DNA of 6,925 nt from Chloroflexota bacterium (GTDB lineage: Bacteria; Chloroflexota; Limnocylindria; QHBO01), in contig JACDBS010000059.1 in assembly GCA_013694795.1 (NCBI GenBank), forward strand, positions 1 through 6,925, in the 5' to 3' direction. Under the pieces are notes generated by a model that saw nothing but the letters and a program-made list of their open reading frames with translations, ran no database searches and was not told the DNA's origin. Made by a program: the position numbers and the translations under genes. Positions 1-6,437 of the stretch are shown in pieces (the first letter of the stretch is position 1; every line of letters begins with the position of its first letter).

Positions 1-2
1 TT

Positions 3-881
3 CGGGTGCAGCACCAATCGACGCGCGCCGCGCTCCTGACGGTGATGATGGATGGCTTCGCCTCCGGCGCCGCGTCCGGCTACGCGCACGCCGGCTCGCC
101 GGACGTGGGCGAGATCGATGCCGAGGCGCTCGGCGCCGAGGCGGCCCGCAAGGGCGACGAGATGCGCGGCGCCGGCGAGCTGGACGCCGGCGAGTACGAG
201 GTGATCCTGGAGGAATACGCCGTCGCCGGGCTGCTGGAGTACCTCTCCTACATCGGGTTCTCAGGGCTGGCGCACGAAGAGGGGCGTTCCTTCATGGACC
301 TGGGCGCGCGGGTGATGGGGGACAACGTCTCCATCTGGGATGACGGCGCCGACCCGTCCGGCCTGCCCGCGGCAATTGATTTCGAGGGCGTCGTCCGCAA
401 GCGCGTCGACCTGATCGAGCGGGGCATCGCCACGTCGGTCGTCCACGATGCCGCCACCGGCGCGCGAGCTGGGACCGGCTCGACCGGCCACGGCCTGCCG
501 GCGCCCAATCTCATCGGCCCCATGGCATCCAACCTTTTCATGGCGCCCGGCACGACCCCGCGCGACGAACTCATCGCCGGGGTGGAGCGCGGCATGTGGG
601 TCACGCGCTTCCACTACATCAACCCGGTCCATCCCAAGAAGGCCATCCTGACCGGCATGACCAAGGATGGGACCTTCCTCATCGAGGACGGGAAGCTGAC
701 CCGTCCGCTGCTGAACTTCCGCTTCACCCAGTCGATCCCTGAGGCGTTCAGCGATGTCCGCGCCGCGAGCTCCAGCACGAGGCTGCTGCCCGGCGAGTTC
801 ATCGGCGGCTACCGGGTGCCGGCGCTGCACCTTGGCGCGTTCAACTTCACAGGGGTCACTGCCACGGAAGGCGGGGCGTGA
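3..881 (+). CDS. TldE/PmbA-family protein, 5' truncated by window edge
   Basis: This is the C-terminal part of a TldD/TldE (PmbA) family protein, the two-subunit metalloprotease system that trims peptides and matures some ribosomal peptide products in the cytoplasm. The frame is open to the left edge, and about 290 residues remain of a family that is normally about 440-450, so the true start lies upstream; the GTG at 6 is internal. The last hundred residues carry the C-terminal domain signature: VTRFHYINPVHPKKAILTGM, then DGTFLIEDGKLTRPLLNFRF and TQSIPEAF. The middle part has SFMDLG, then the RGIATSVVHD and GSTGHG block that resembles PmbA/TldE. No HEXXXH zinc motif of TldD type is visible, which supports the non-catalytic TldE partner, although that motif would lie near or before the left edge. 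A tldD gene would be expected just upstream. The stop overlaps the start of the next gene by four bases, indicating translational coupling. Confidence 0.87.
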   Translation, partial: RVQHQSTRAALLTVMMDGFASGAASGYAHAGSPDVGEIDAEALGAEAARKGDEMRGAGELDAGEYEVILEEYAVAGLLEYLSYIGFSGLAHEEGRSFMDLGARVMGDNVSIWDDGADPSGLPAAIDFEGVVRKRVDLIERGIATSVVHDAATGARAGTGSTGHGLPAPNLIGPMASNLFMAPGTTPRDELIAGVERGMWVTRFHYINPVHPKKAILTGMTKDGTFLIEDGKLTRPLLNFRFTQSIPEAFSDVRAASSSTRLLPGEFIGGYRVPALHLGAFNFTGVTATEGGA

Positions 882-1093
882 GCGTGGCCGCCCCGCTCGA
901 GCTTCGCATCGGTGACCGGCTCCGCCTGCGCAAGGAGCATCCATGCGGCAGCCGCGAATGGGAGGTCGTCCGGCTGGGCGCGGACATCGGCCTGGTGTGC
1001 GGTAACTGCGAACACAGGATCCTTATGGACCGCCTGGACGTGGAGCGGCGCTTCACCGGGTACCTGGGACGCGGGGCGGAGGCGAGCGGGTAG
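878..1093 (+). CDS. DUF951 family small Cys-containing protein
   Basis: A 71-residue protein of the DUF951 (COG4481) family, whose function is unknown. The match rests on the pattern RIGDRLRLRKEHPCGSREWE (residues 10-29), then GADIGLVC and CGNCEHRIL (41-49), equivalent to the family's 'KKPHPCGxNEWE ... C..CGHQV' layout. Cys23, Cys41, Cys44 and His21 or His46 could form a small metal site, but this is inference. The C-terminal dozen residues (GYLGRGAEASG) are poorly conserved in character. I chose the GTG at 878 because GGAAGG at 866-871 sits six bases before it and because it gives the ATGA-like GTGA overlap with the tldE stop. A second in-frame GTG at 884 would be only two codons shorter but has poorer spacing. 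The MFS gene starts four bases after the stop. Confidence 0.88.
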   Translation: MSVAAPLELRIGDRLRLRKEHPCGSREWEVVRLGADIGLVCGNCEHRILMDRLDVERRFTGYLGRGAEASG

Positions 1094-1097
1094 GCCC

Positions 1098-2615
1098 ATG
1101 GCGCATGTGGATCTGCCCTCCGGCGACGTCGGCGGCGACGTCGGTGAGGCTGGAACGGTCTTCGGGAACCGATCCTTCGTATTCCTGTGGTCAGCACAGA
1201 CACTGAGCCAGCTGGCCAGCAACATGGTGCTCGCCGCGCTCATGGCGACGGTGCACGCGACGACCGGCTCCGACACCGCCGTCGCCGTTCTGCTGCTCAC
1301 GTTCCTCGTACCCGCGGTCCTTTTCAGCACCGTCGGCGGCGTGCTCGTGGAGCGAAGCAATGCGAAGGTCATCATGCTCGCCACGAACATCGTGCGGGCG
1401 GTGGGCATCATCGCCTTCATCTTCGTCGCACCGTCGACGGCAAGCGCCAATGTGCCGCTCATCTACCTCATCAACTTCGGGATCGCGACGGCGACAGCGG
1501 TCTTCGCCCCGGCCGAGCTAACGGCCATCCCGCGCATCGTCGACCGGCGACACCTCATGGCCGCGAACTCGATCTTCGTGCTGACGATCAACGCCACCTT
1601 CGCCATCGGCTTCGGCTTCTTCGGTCCGCTGGTCCTCAACGTCCTGGGGCCGATCGGCGTCTACGTGATCGTGGCGGTCATGTTCGGCGTGGCCGCCTTG
1701 GCCATCCTGCCCCTGCCCGCGGTGCGCCCGGATCACGCGGCGGCCTCGGCGGGTGCCGCCGCCGGGCGCGCGCTGCACGAGCTGGTCGACCAGTTGGCCG
1801 AGGGGATGGCCTTCGTGCGGCGCCACCGCGCCATCGCCTGGAGCCTCGCCTACCTGGGCATCTCCTCGAGCTTGATCGGGGTGCTGGGCGCCATCGGTCC
1901 CGGCTTCGCGGTCGATATCCTGGGCCTCACCTCGCAGAACTTCTTCTTCATCATGGGCCCCGCCGGGCTCGGCGCGGTGGTGGGAATCCTCTTCCTCAAC
2001 TCGTACGGCAAGGGGATCCCGAAACGGCTGGTCATCGATGTCGGGCTGGTGGCGATGGGCATCACGCTGGTCATGCTGGCGATCATCAAGCCGGTCACGA
2101 TCGTCTTCGGCGGGGCCGCTGGCCCCATAGAGGACGCGGTGCCGGTCATCGCGCCGCTCATCAGCCTGATCACGGTGGTCGTGGTCATCGCGGTCTTCGC
2201 CGGTCTCGAATACGCCTTCGTGGCCATCCCCTCACAGACGGCGCTTCAGGAGGACATCCCCTCCGAGGTCCGCGGCCGGATCTTCGGCATCCTCAACACG
2301 CTCCTCTCCGTCGCCTCGTTCCTGCCCGTCATCGCCGCGCCGGCGGCGGCGGACATCCTCAACATTTTCTTCGATGGCGCCGGCATTCCCATCGTCATGG
2401 CGTTCCTGGGCGTGTTGACCTTCTGGGCCGGCGTCGCCTCCTGGCGGCGGAACTCACGACAGGGTCTCCACCAGCACGACCGAGGCATGCCGCCGGCCGA
2501 CACCATCGACGAGATGACGGCGCCGGGCATCCCGGACGTGGCCGATCCCGCGGCACGACCGGAGGCGCCGCACCGTCGCCGCCGCCGCCGCCGATCGACC
2601 ACGGACGGAGACTAG
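1098..2615 (+). CDS. MFS transporter (MFS_3, EntS-like) with polyarginine tail
   Basis: A 505-residue inner-membrane transporter of the major facilitator superfamily, probably a proton-driven exporter of a small molecule; the substrate cannot be told. The protein begins with a soluble 22-residue leader and then FGNRSFVFLWSAQTLSQLAS, the typical first helix of the MFS_3/EntS group. Hydrophobic helices follow at about 28-50, 62-84, 92-112, 120-142, 158-182, 186-206, 246-275, 283-300, 310-332, 350-372, 390-415 and 428-447. GGVLVERSNAKVIM (80-93) is the degenerate loop 2-3 motif, and PSQTALQEDIPSEVRGRIFG (378-397) is the diagnostic motif before helix 11. Residues 450-505 form a hydrophilic Pro/Arg-rich tail with seven consecutive arginines, expected in the cytoplasm. 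The ATG at 1098 is preferred over the upstream in-frame GTG at 912, because that extension overlaps the DUF951 gene and reads as non-protein sequence. GGAGG at 1078-1082 is a rather distant ribosome site, so coupling to DUF951 is likely. Confidence 0.9.
   Translation: MAHVDLPSGDVGGDVGEAGTVFGNRSFVFLWSAQTLSQLASNMVLAALMATVHATTGSDTAVAVLLLTFLVPAVLFSTVGGVLVERSNAKVIMLATNIVRAVGIIAFIFVAPSTASANVPLIYLINFGIATATAVFAPAELTAIPRIVDRRHLMAANSIFVLTINATFAIGFGFFGPLVLNVLGPIGVYVIVAVMFGVAALAILPLPAVRPDHAAASAGAAAGRALHELVDQLAEGMAFVRRHRAIAWSLAYLGISSSLIGVLGAIGPGFAVDILGLTSQNFFFIMGPAGLGAVVGILFLNSYGKGIPKRLVIDVGLVAMGITLVMLAIIKPVTIVFGGAAGPIEDAVPVIAPLISLITVVVVIAVFAGLEYAFVAIPSQTALQEDIPSEVRGRIFGILNTLLSVASFLPVIAAPAAADILNIFFDGAGIPIVMAFLGVLTFWAGVASWRRNSRQGLHQHDRGMPPADTIDEMTAPGIPDVADPAARPEAPHRRRRRRRSTTDGD
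2574..2594 (+). repeat. CGC-codon run encoding seven arginines in MFS tail
   Basis: Seven consecutive arginine codons (CGT, five CGC, CGA) form a short trinucleotide run near the 3' end of the transporter gene. It is a simple low-complexity tract that could change length by slippage in steps of one codon without breaking the frame. Confidence 0.8.
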
Positions 2616-2628
2616 GATCGTCGGACCG

Positions 2629-4263
2629 ATGCGCGCGTCGCGTGCCGACCTGGTGGTCTGCGGCGAGGTCGTGGTCGCCGCCGAGCTGAGCGGCCTCGAG
2701 ACGGCGGAGGCGATCGGCATCTCCGCCGGGCGCGTCGTCAACACCGGCACGCGCCGCGACGTGACCGATGCGGCCGCGCCCGCCGCGCGCGTCGTCGACG
2801 CAGGTCACGCCGCGGTCATCCCGGGCCTGCACGATTTCCACATGCACCTCGTCGGCCTTGCGCGCACGCGAGGCGGCGTGCGCCTGGATGACGCAACCAA
2901 TGGCGTGGAGGTCGTCGATCGCCTGCGCGCTGCGGCGGCTGAGCTTGATCAGGGAGCCTGGCTCACCGGTCGGGGCTGGTCGGAGGCTCAGCTTTCCTCG
3001 GTCGCCGTCGGCGCGCTCGACGAAGCGGTGGGGGAGCATCCGGCGTTCGTCACGAGCCACGACGGGCATTCCGCGTGGGCATCCAGTGCGGCGCTGCGTC
3101 TGGCTGGCGTGCGCGCCGCGACCACCGACCCGCGGGGGGGACGGCTGGAGCGCGATCCGCACGGTGCACCAACCGGGATCCTGCGCGAAACCGCGCTCGA
3201 TCTGGTGGCGCCGCTGGTCGAGCGGCGCCAGGGCGACGCGCTGCGCGAGCCGCTCGACGCGACCCTGCGCGAGCTGGCCGCCTTCGGGATCACCGGCGCC
3301 AGCGAGGCCGGGGACTACACCGATGCGAACGGCATCGGTGGCGATGCGGCGCTCGGTGACTCGTATTCGTCGCTCACCGATCTCGCAGGGCTGGTCGACG
3401 GGCGCCTGCGCCTGACGCTCGGCATCCCCGTGGACGCGATCGCGACAGCTGCATCCGGTGGCCTGCGGACCGGCGCGATGCTCGAAGATCGCCGCACCAT
3501 GCGCTTTGGGTGGGCCAAGGAATATGCCGATGGAGCACTCGGCTCTGGGACGGCGGCGCTTTTTGGGTCGCGCAGCTGTGGCGACGGCGGAACGGGCATC
3601 CTGCGGGTCGATCCCGATGAGCTCGACGCGCTGTTTGCCGCAGCCAGGCCGGCCGGTATCGGGCTGGCCGTCCATGCCATCGGCGACCGCGCCGCCGCGA
3701 CGGTGCTGGACGCCGTCGGCCGCGCTCCGGACCGATCCGCGGGCGTCCCGCACGACCGCATGGAGCACGCGCAGCTGTTGCGCGCCGGCGATCTGCCGCG
3801 GTTCGCCGCGCTGCGGGTCACCGCCAGCATCCAACCGATTCACGCCGCCGCCGACCGGGACCTGGTCGAGGCTTGCTGGGACGGTCGCCAGGACGACGCC
3901 TACGCCTGGCGCTCGCTGGTCGAGGCCGGCGCGCACCTGGCGGCCGGCTCGGACGCCCCGGTCGAATCGGTCAATCCGTGGCTGGGGATGTTCGCGGCCG
4001 TTCACCGCCGCCTGCCCACCGATTCGCGCTCCGACTGGAGGCCGGCCGAAGCCCTGACCGTCGTCGAGGCATTGCGTGCCTACACGATCGGCCCTGCCCG
4101 TGCCATCGACGCCGCCGACGAGGGACATCTTCGGCCCGGGGCGCGCGCCGACCTGGCCGTCCTGTCAGCCGACCTGGCGACCGTCCTGGAGGCCGACGAT
4201 CGGCTGGCGGATGTTCGATCGGTGTTGAGCTTCGTCGACGGCGCGGAGGTACCCATCGGCTGA
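2629..4263 (+). CDS. YtcJ-like amidohydrolase (Amidohydro_3, COG1574)
   Basis: A 544-residue metal-dependent hydrolase of the amidohydrolase superfamily, YtcJ / N-substituted formamide deformylase-like group, cytoplasmic, full family length. Substrates in this group are amides or formamides, but most members are uncharacterised. The N-terminal beta-sandwich leads to PGLHDFHMHL (65-74) with the metal ligands His71 and His73. The family block SHDGHSAWASSAALRLAG (143-160) is followed by PRGGRLERDPHGAPTGILRE. WAKEYADGALGSGTAAL (295-311) carries Lys297, the likely carboxylated metal-bridging lysine. The remaining ligands are His349 in HAIGDRA, His380 in RMEHAQLL and catalytic Asp442 in AGSDAPVESVNP. 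The C-terminus ends in the usual ARADLAVL strand that closes the beta-sandwich. All key residues are present, so it should be active. It starts 13 bases after the MFS stop with only a weak AGGA (2614-2617), suggesting coupling to the transporter. No signal peptide is seen. Confidence 0.92.
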   Translation: MRASRADLVVCGEVVVAAELSGLETAEAIGISAGRVVNTGTRRDVTDAAAPAARVVDAGHAAVIPGLHDFHMHLVGLARTRGGVRLDDATNGVEVVDRLRAAAAELDQGAWLTGRGWSEAQLSSVAVGALDEAVGEHPAFVTSHDGHSAWASSAALRLAGVRAATTDPRGGRLERDPHGAPTGILRETALDLVAPLVERRQGDALREPLDATLRELAAFGITGASEAGDYTDANGIGGDAALGDSYSSLTDLAGLVDGRLRLTLGIPVDAIATAASGGLRTGAMLEDRRTMRFGWAKEYADGALGSGTAALFGSRSCGDGGTGILRVDPDELDALFAAARPAGIGLAVHAIGDRAAATVLDAVGRAPDRSAGVPHDRMEHAQLLRAGDLPRFAALRVTASIQPIHAAADRDLVEACWDGRQDDAYAWRSLVEAGAHLAAGSDAPVESVNPWLGMFAAVHRRLPTDSRSDWRPAEALTVVEALRAYTIGPARAIDAADEGHLRPGARADLAVLSADLATVLEADDRLADVRSVLSFVDGAEVPIG

Positions 4264-4296
4264 TACCGTGGGCTCGCGTGCAGTATGGCCGTCAAG

Positions 4297-4327
4297 GGCA
4301 GCATGGACCACCGCCGCGGCGGCTGCC
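4297..4327 (+). other. GC-rich inverted repeat with 12-bp perfect palindrome
   Basis: GGCAGC (4297-4302) can pair with GCTGCC (4322-4327). The space between them is largely the perfect palindrome CCGCCGCGGCGG (4311-4322), which overlaps the right arm by one base. No T-run follows. It may be a fold in the 3' UTR of the amidohydrolase transcript or chance in GC-rich DNA. Confidence 0.3.
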
Positions 4328-4343
4328 GCCCGTGCGACGCCTC

Positions 4344-4364
4344 CGGGGCTCTGCCCCGTCTTCG
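4344..4364 (+). terminator. candidate intrinsic terminator after the amidohydrolase
   Basis: CGGGGC (4344-4349) and GCCCCG (4353-4358) form a perfect six-pair all-GC stem with a three-base TCT loop, followed by TCTTCG. It lies about 80 bases after the amidohydrolase stop and before the next promoter candidate, which is where the first operon should end. The T-tract is weak, as is usual in high-GC genomes, so this is only a moderate call. Confidence 0.42.
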
Positions 4365-4445
4365 ACCTCGGCTGGGTGTCGCCTGGGCACCCTGACGTCG
4401 GCTTTCCCGCACGTGACAGCCCGCTGGCTCGGGTGGGCGCGACGG

Positions 4446-4451
4446 TATCAT
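4446..4451 (+). promoter_or_regulatory. candidate leaderless-type -10 box (TATCAT)
   Basis: TATCAT matches the TANNNT -10 consensus at five of six TATAAT positions and stands out in GC-rich sequence. Six bases separate it from the ATG at 4458, so a start at the standard distance would put the first transcribed base on the A of that ATG. No convincing -35 exists at 16-18 bases upstream; GTGACA at 4413-4418 is too far away (27 bases). Such -35-poor promoters are common for leaderless transcripts. It would drive the mini-ORF and the two DUF2269 genes. Confidence 0.5.
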
Positions 4452-4457
4452 CGGGCC

Positions 4458-4517
4458 ATGTCGAGCATTGCCGGCTACGAGCGCGGCATTCGGATCCCGA
4501 TGCAGACCGAGGACTGA
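4458..4517 (+). CDS. putative leaderless 19-codon ORF upstream of DUF2269 pair
   Basis: A 19-codon open frame, MSSIAGYERGIRIPMQTED, runs from an ATG six bases after a TATCAT box to a TGA three bases before the next gene's ATG. I recognise no family. There is no Shine-Dalgarno sequence before its start, which fits translation of a leaderless mRNA. The Shine-Dalgarno site of the following membrane-protein gene (GAGG, 4509-4512) lies within its last codons, so ribosomes finishing this frame would end on top of the next start. It could be a short leader peptide coupling or controlling translation of the DUF2269 genes, or simply untranslated leader. No run of one amino acid typical of attenuation leaders is present. 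Confidence 0.35.
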   Translation: MSSIAGYERGIRIPMQTED

Positions 4518-4520
4518 CCG

Positions 4521-5006
4521 ATGGATTGGCTGAGCCTGCTTCTCAAGCTGAGCCACGTTTCTCTGGCAATGGCGATCGTGGCGGGGATGCTCGGAAGTCG
4601 GCTTCTCAACCGCCGTGCCCGCCTGAGCGGGGACATCGACGTCGCATGGCGCCTCACGCGCGCGGCCGAACCGTTTGATCAGCTCGCTGAGCGATCCGGT
4701 CCTCTCCTCATCTTGTCGGGCTTCCTGACGGCCTGGACCCAGGGCCTACCGTTCGCGGGGCTCGTGACCGGATGGATCCTCCTGTCCATCGCGCTGCTTG
4801 TCCTGCTCCTGGTCCTGATCCTCACCGTCTTCCGACCCGCCGGGGCGAGGGTCGAGGCCGCTCTCCGGCAGGCGCGCCAGGAAGGCAGGATCACCCCCGA
4901 GCTGCGTGCGGCGTGGCAGGGCGGCATCGGCCAGCGCGTGGCGTCTGTGTACGGCGACCTTGCCGCGCCCGCGATCATCGTGCTCATGATCCTCAAGCCG
5001 TTCTGA
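4521..5006 (+). CDS. DUF2269-like integral membrane protein (first of tandem pair)
   Basis: A 161-residue, four-helix inner-membrane protein resembling the DUF2269 family of predicted integral membrane proteins, function unknown. Helices are visible at about 4-26, 58-75, 79-104 and 146-158. The N-terminal LLLKLSHVSLAMAIVAG, with His12 in the first helix, and the terminal ILKPF are family-like features. The loop between helices 1 and 2 holds the basic stretch NRRARLSG and then EPFDQLAE. A charged, probably cytoplasmic helix (109-135) joins helices 3 and 4. The next gene is clearly its paralogue: both share LLKL.HV, PF..L, LTAW.QG.P..GL.TGW, LRAAW and LKPF. GAGG at 4509-4512, eight bases before the ATG, supports this start. 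A CopD-like or haem-related role via the helix-1 histidine is only a guess. Confidence 0.78.
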   Translation: MDWLSLLLKLSHVSLAMAIVAGMLGSRLLNRRARLSGDIDVAWRLTRAAEPFDQLAERSGPLLILSGFLTAWTQGLPFAGLVTGWILLSIALLVLLLVLILTVFRPAGARVEAALRQARQEGRITPELRAAWQGGIGQRVASVYGDLAAPAIIVLMILKPF

Positions 5007-5014
5007 GGTAGCCG

Positions 5015-5494
5015 ATGGACCTGGGCATCCTCCTCAAGCTCCTGCACGTCGGCGTCGCTTTCGCACTGGTCGCGGGGCTCATCGGCCGCTGGGTGCTCCT
5101 GACCCGCGCCTCACGCAGCACTGACGTCGAGGATGCGGCTCAGCTGGCCGAGGCCGCCTCGCCGTTCGAACGCCTGGTCCAGGTGGCCGGCACTGGCGTG
5201 CTGCCGCTGGGGATGTTGACCGCCTGGGCACAGGGCTATCCGTGGCTGGGCCTCACGACCGGCTGGATGCTGGCATCGGTGGTCCTGCTCCTCCCCATCA
5301 ATCTCCTCGTCCCCTTCGTCTTCATCCCACGCGGGAAAATCTTCGAGCAGGAGATGGCCACCGCGAGGAGGCAGGGCGTTGTCACGACGGGCCTGCGCGC
5401 CGCCTGGAATGACCGGGCAGTCGCCTTCGCGCGGCGCTTCGAGATCGGCGCGGTGGCGCTCGTCATTGCGCTCATGGTCTTGAAGCCGTTCTGA
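5015..5494 (+). CDS. DUF2269-like integral membrane protein (second of tandem pair)
   Basis: A 159-residue paralogue of the preceding gene, again with four predicted helices (about 4-29, 56-74, 79-105, 144-157). His11 in LLKLLHVGVAF corresponds to His12 of the first copy. LTAWAQGYPWLGLTTGWMLA (68-87) is the best conserved block of the pair and VLKPF the shared end. Differences include a short acidic segment after helix 1 (STDVEDA) in place of the first copy's basic NRRAR, and a Pro in helix 3 (LLLPINLLVP). The Shine-Dalgarno GAGG (5005-5008) overlaps the stop of the upstream gene and lies six bases before the ATG, so the two are translated from one message, possibly in fixed ratio as subunits of a heteromer. 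The function is unknown. Confidence 0.78.
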   Translation: MDLGILLKLLHVGVAFALVAGLIGRWVLLTRASRSTDVEDAAQLAEAASPFERLVQVAGTGVLPLGMLTAWAQGYPWLGLTTGWMLASVVLLLPINLLVPFVFIPRGKIFEQEMATARRQGVVTTGLRAAWNDRAVAFARRFEIGAVALVIALMVLKPF

Positions 5495-5498
5495 GGCG

Positions 5499-5551
5499 GG
5501 AGGCTCCCATCCAGTCGAAAATGGCCGGATGCGACAGTTCTGCAGGCCTCC
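5499..5551. other. two-tier inverted repeat between convergent genes
   Basis: Between the convergent DUF2269 and cyclase genes, GGAGGC (5499-5504) can pair with GCCTCC (5546-5551). Inside it CATCC (5508-5512) can pair with GGATG (5527-5531). The structure spans nearly the whole 59-base gap and reads similarly on both strands, so it could be a shared weak terminator or transcript-end structure. The loops are large and no T-run is present on either strand. Confidence 0.3.
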
Positions 5552-5553
5552 GC

Positions 5554-6408
5554 TCAATTCACGTCGGTAATCCCAAAGATTGGGCGTTCGCCGCTCAGGC
5601 CCTTCAGCTCATGCCGGCCCCGGTCTGCGAAGGTGAATGAGCTGCCGTCAAGGAGGTCATGGACAACTCCGGATATCAGGATCTCGCTCGGCTGCGCGAG
5701 CATTAGGATTCTTGCCGCGGCATGGACCGCGATACCGCGAACGTCGCCCGCCGACACCTCGACCTCACCGCTATGGATTGCCTGTCGGACCTCGAGGCCG
5801 AGTTCGTTCATCTTCGAGCGCAGCAGGATGGCGGATCGTACCGCGCGTTCTGCGCCATCGAACAAGGCCAGCATTCCATCGCCGGTCCACTTCACCACTC
5901 GGCCGCGATGACGGTCGACGGCGGCCTGCGCCTGCTCGTTGTGCTTGGCGAGAAGCTCCTTCCAGGTGCTGTCGCCGACGCGGGTAGCGACCATGGTGGA
6001 GTCGACGATGTCAGTGAACAGGATCGTCGCCAGGCTCCGGTTGTCGCGCGCATCAGGGCCGCGCCCGTATGAGCGCATCGCCTCGAAGTCCACTGACACC
6101 CAGGGCACGTCACCGACAACCCAGGCGTCATGGCCAGGAGGGATCTCGAACACCTCTCCCGGCCCGATCTCGAGCTCGGCACCGTCCGGCGTCTCCACCC
6201 GCAAGCGCCCTGAAAGAGTCACCCCGAGATGGTGATACGTGCACAGCTCCGTGCCAGCGATGGGCTTGATGTCGGTTGACCAGCGCCAGCCCGGCTCATA
6301 TGTCATCCTGCCGACCACGACATCATCGAGCTCGACCACGTCGATCTGGCCGTGGGGAAAGTGCCGGACATCCACGGCCTCGCTGAATCGCCTTCGCTGC
6401 ATTCGCAT
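5554..6408 (-). CDS. cupin / class III adenylate-guanylate cyclase fusion
   Basis: A 284-residue soluble two-domain protein, probably a ligand-controlled nucleotide cyclase making cAMP or cGMP in the cytoplasm. Residues 28-110 are a cupin barrel: EPGWRWSTDIKPIAG (38-52), YHHLGVTLSGRLRVE (58-72), and IGPGEVFEIPPGHDAWVVGD (81-100), with His59, His60 and His93 as possible metal or ligand contacts. Residues 125-284 are a class III cyclase domain. ATILFTDIVDST (127-138) gives metal Asp133, KWTGDGMLALFDG (173-185) gives substrate Lys173 and metal Asp177, and GDVRGIAVHAAARI (221-234) gives the substrate-contacting Asp222 and Arg233. His229 replaces the usual transition-state Asn, a change seen in some actinobacterial-type cyclase domains. 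The ATG at 6408 follows an in-frame TAA twelve bases upstream and has GGAGG at a 12-base spacing; an ATG at 6402 is an alternative. No transmembrane segment, HAMP or DNA-binding domain is present. Confidence 0.9.
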   Translation of the reverse strand: MRMQRRRFSEAVDVRHFPHGQIDVVELDDVVVGRMTYEPGWRWSTDIKPIAGTELCTYHHLGVTLSGRLRVETPDGAELEIGPGEVFEIPPGHDAWVVGDVPWVSVDFEAMRSYGRGPDARDNRSLATILFTDIVDSTMVATRVGDSTWKELLAKHNEQAQAAVDRHRGRVVKWTGDGMLALFDGAERAVRSAILLRSKMNELGLEVRQAIHSGEVEVSAGDVRGIAVHAAARILMLAQPSEILISGVVHDLLDGSSFTFADRGRHELKGLSGERPIFGITDVN

Positions 6409-6420
6409 TCGGTGTTATCG

Positions 6421-6425
6421 CCTCC
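6421..6425 (-). promoter_or_regulatory. ribosome binding site of the cupin-cyclase gene
   Basis: GGAGG on the minus strand lies 12 bases before the ATG at 6408 and 18 before the ATG at 6402, so it favours the longer start. The spacing is somewhat long. Confidence 0.6.
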
Positions 6426-6437
6426 GCCCAAGCACCA

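Noticed and set aside
261..944. Minus-strand open frame of 227 codons opposite tldE
   Set aside because: It is antisense to a gene with clear TldE motifs and its translation has no recognisable pattern.
912..1097. N-terminal extension of the MFS protein from the GTG at 912
   Set aside because: It lies wholly over the DUF951 gene in another frame and lacks family similarity; the ATG at 1098 gives the normal MFS start.
1187..2689. A 500-codon plus-strand frame overlapping the MFS gene
   Set aside because: It is a shifted shadow of the transporter and amidohydrolase start, composed mostly of Arg/Gly/His/Ala with no hydrophobic pattern.
2395..4128. A 577-codon open frame on the minus strand opposite the amidohydrolase
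   Set aside because: It mirrors codon bias of the intact YtcJ-like gene on the other strand, is rich in Arg/Gly/Asp low-complexity text and shows no domain.
4394..4418. GACGTC and CACGTG palindromes upstream of the DUF2269 genes as possible regulator sites
   Set aside because: Six-base palindromes are expected by chance at this GC content, and no spaced dyad resembling a CRP/cAMP site is present.
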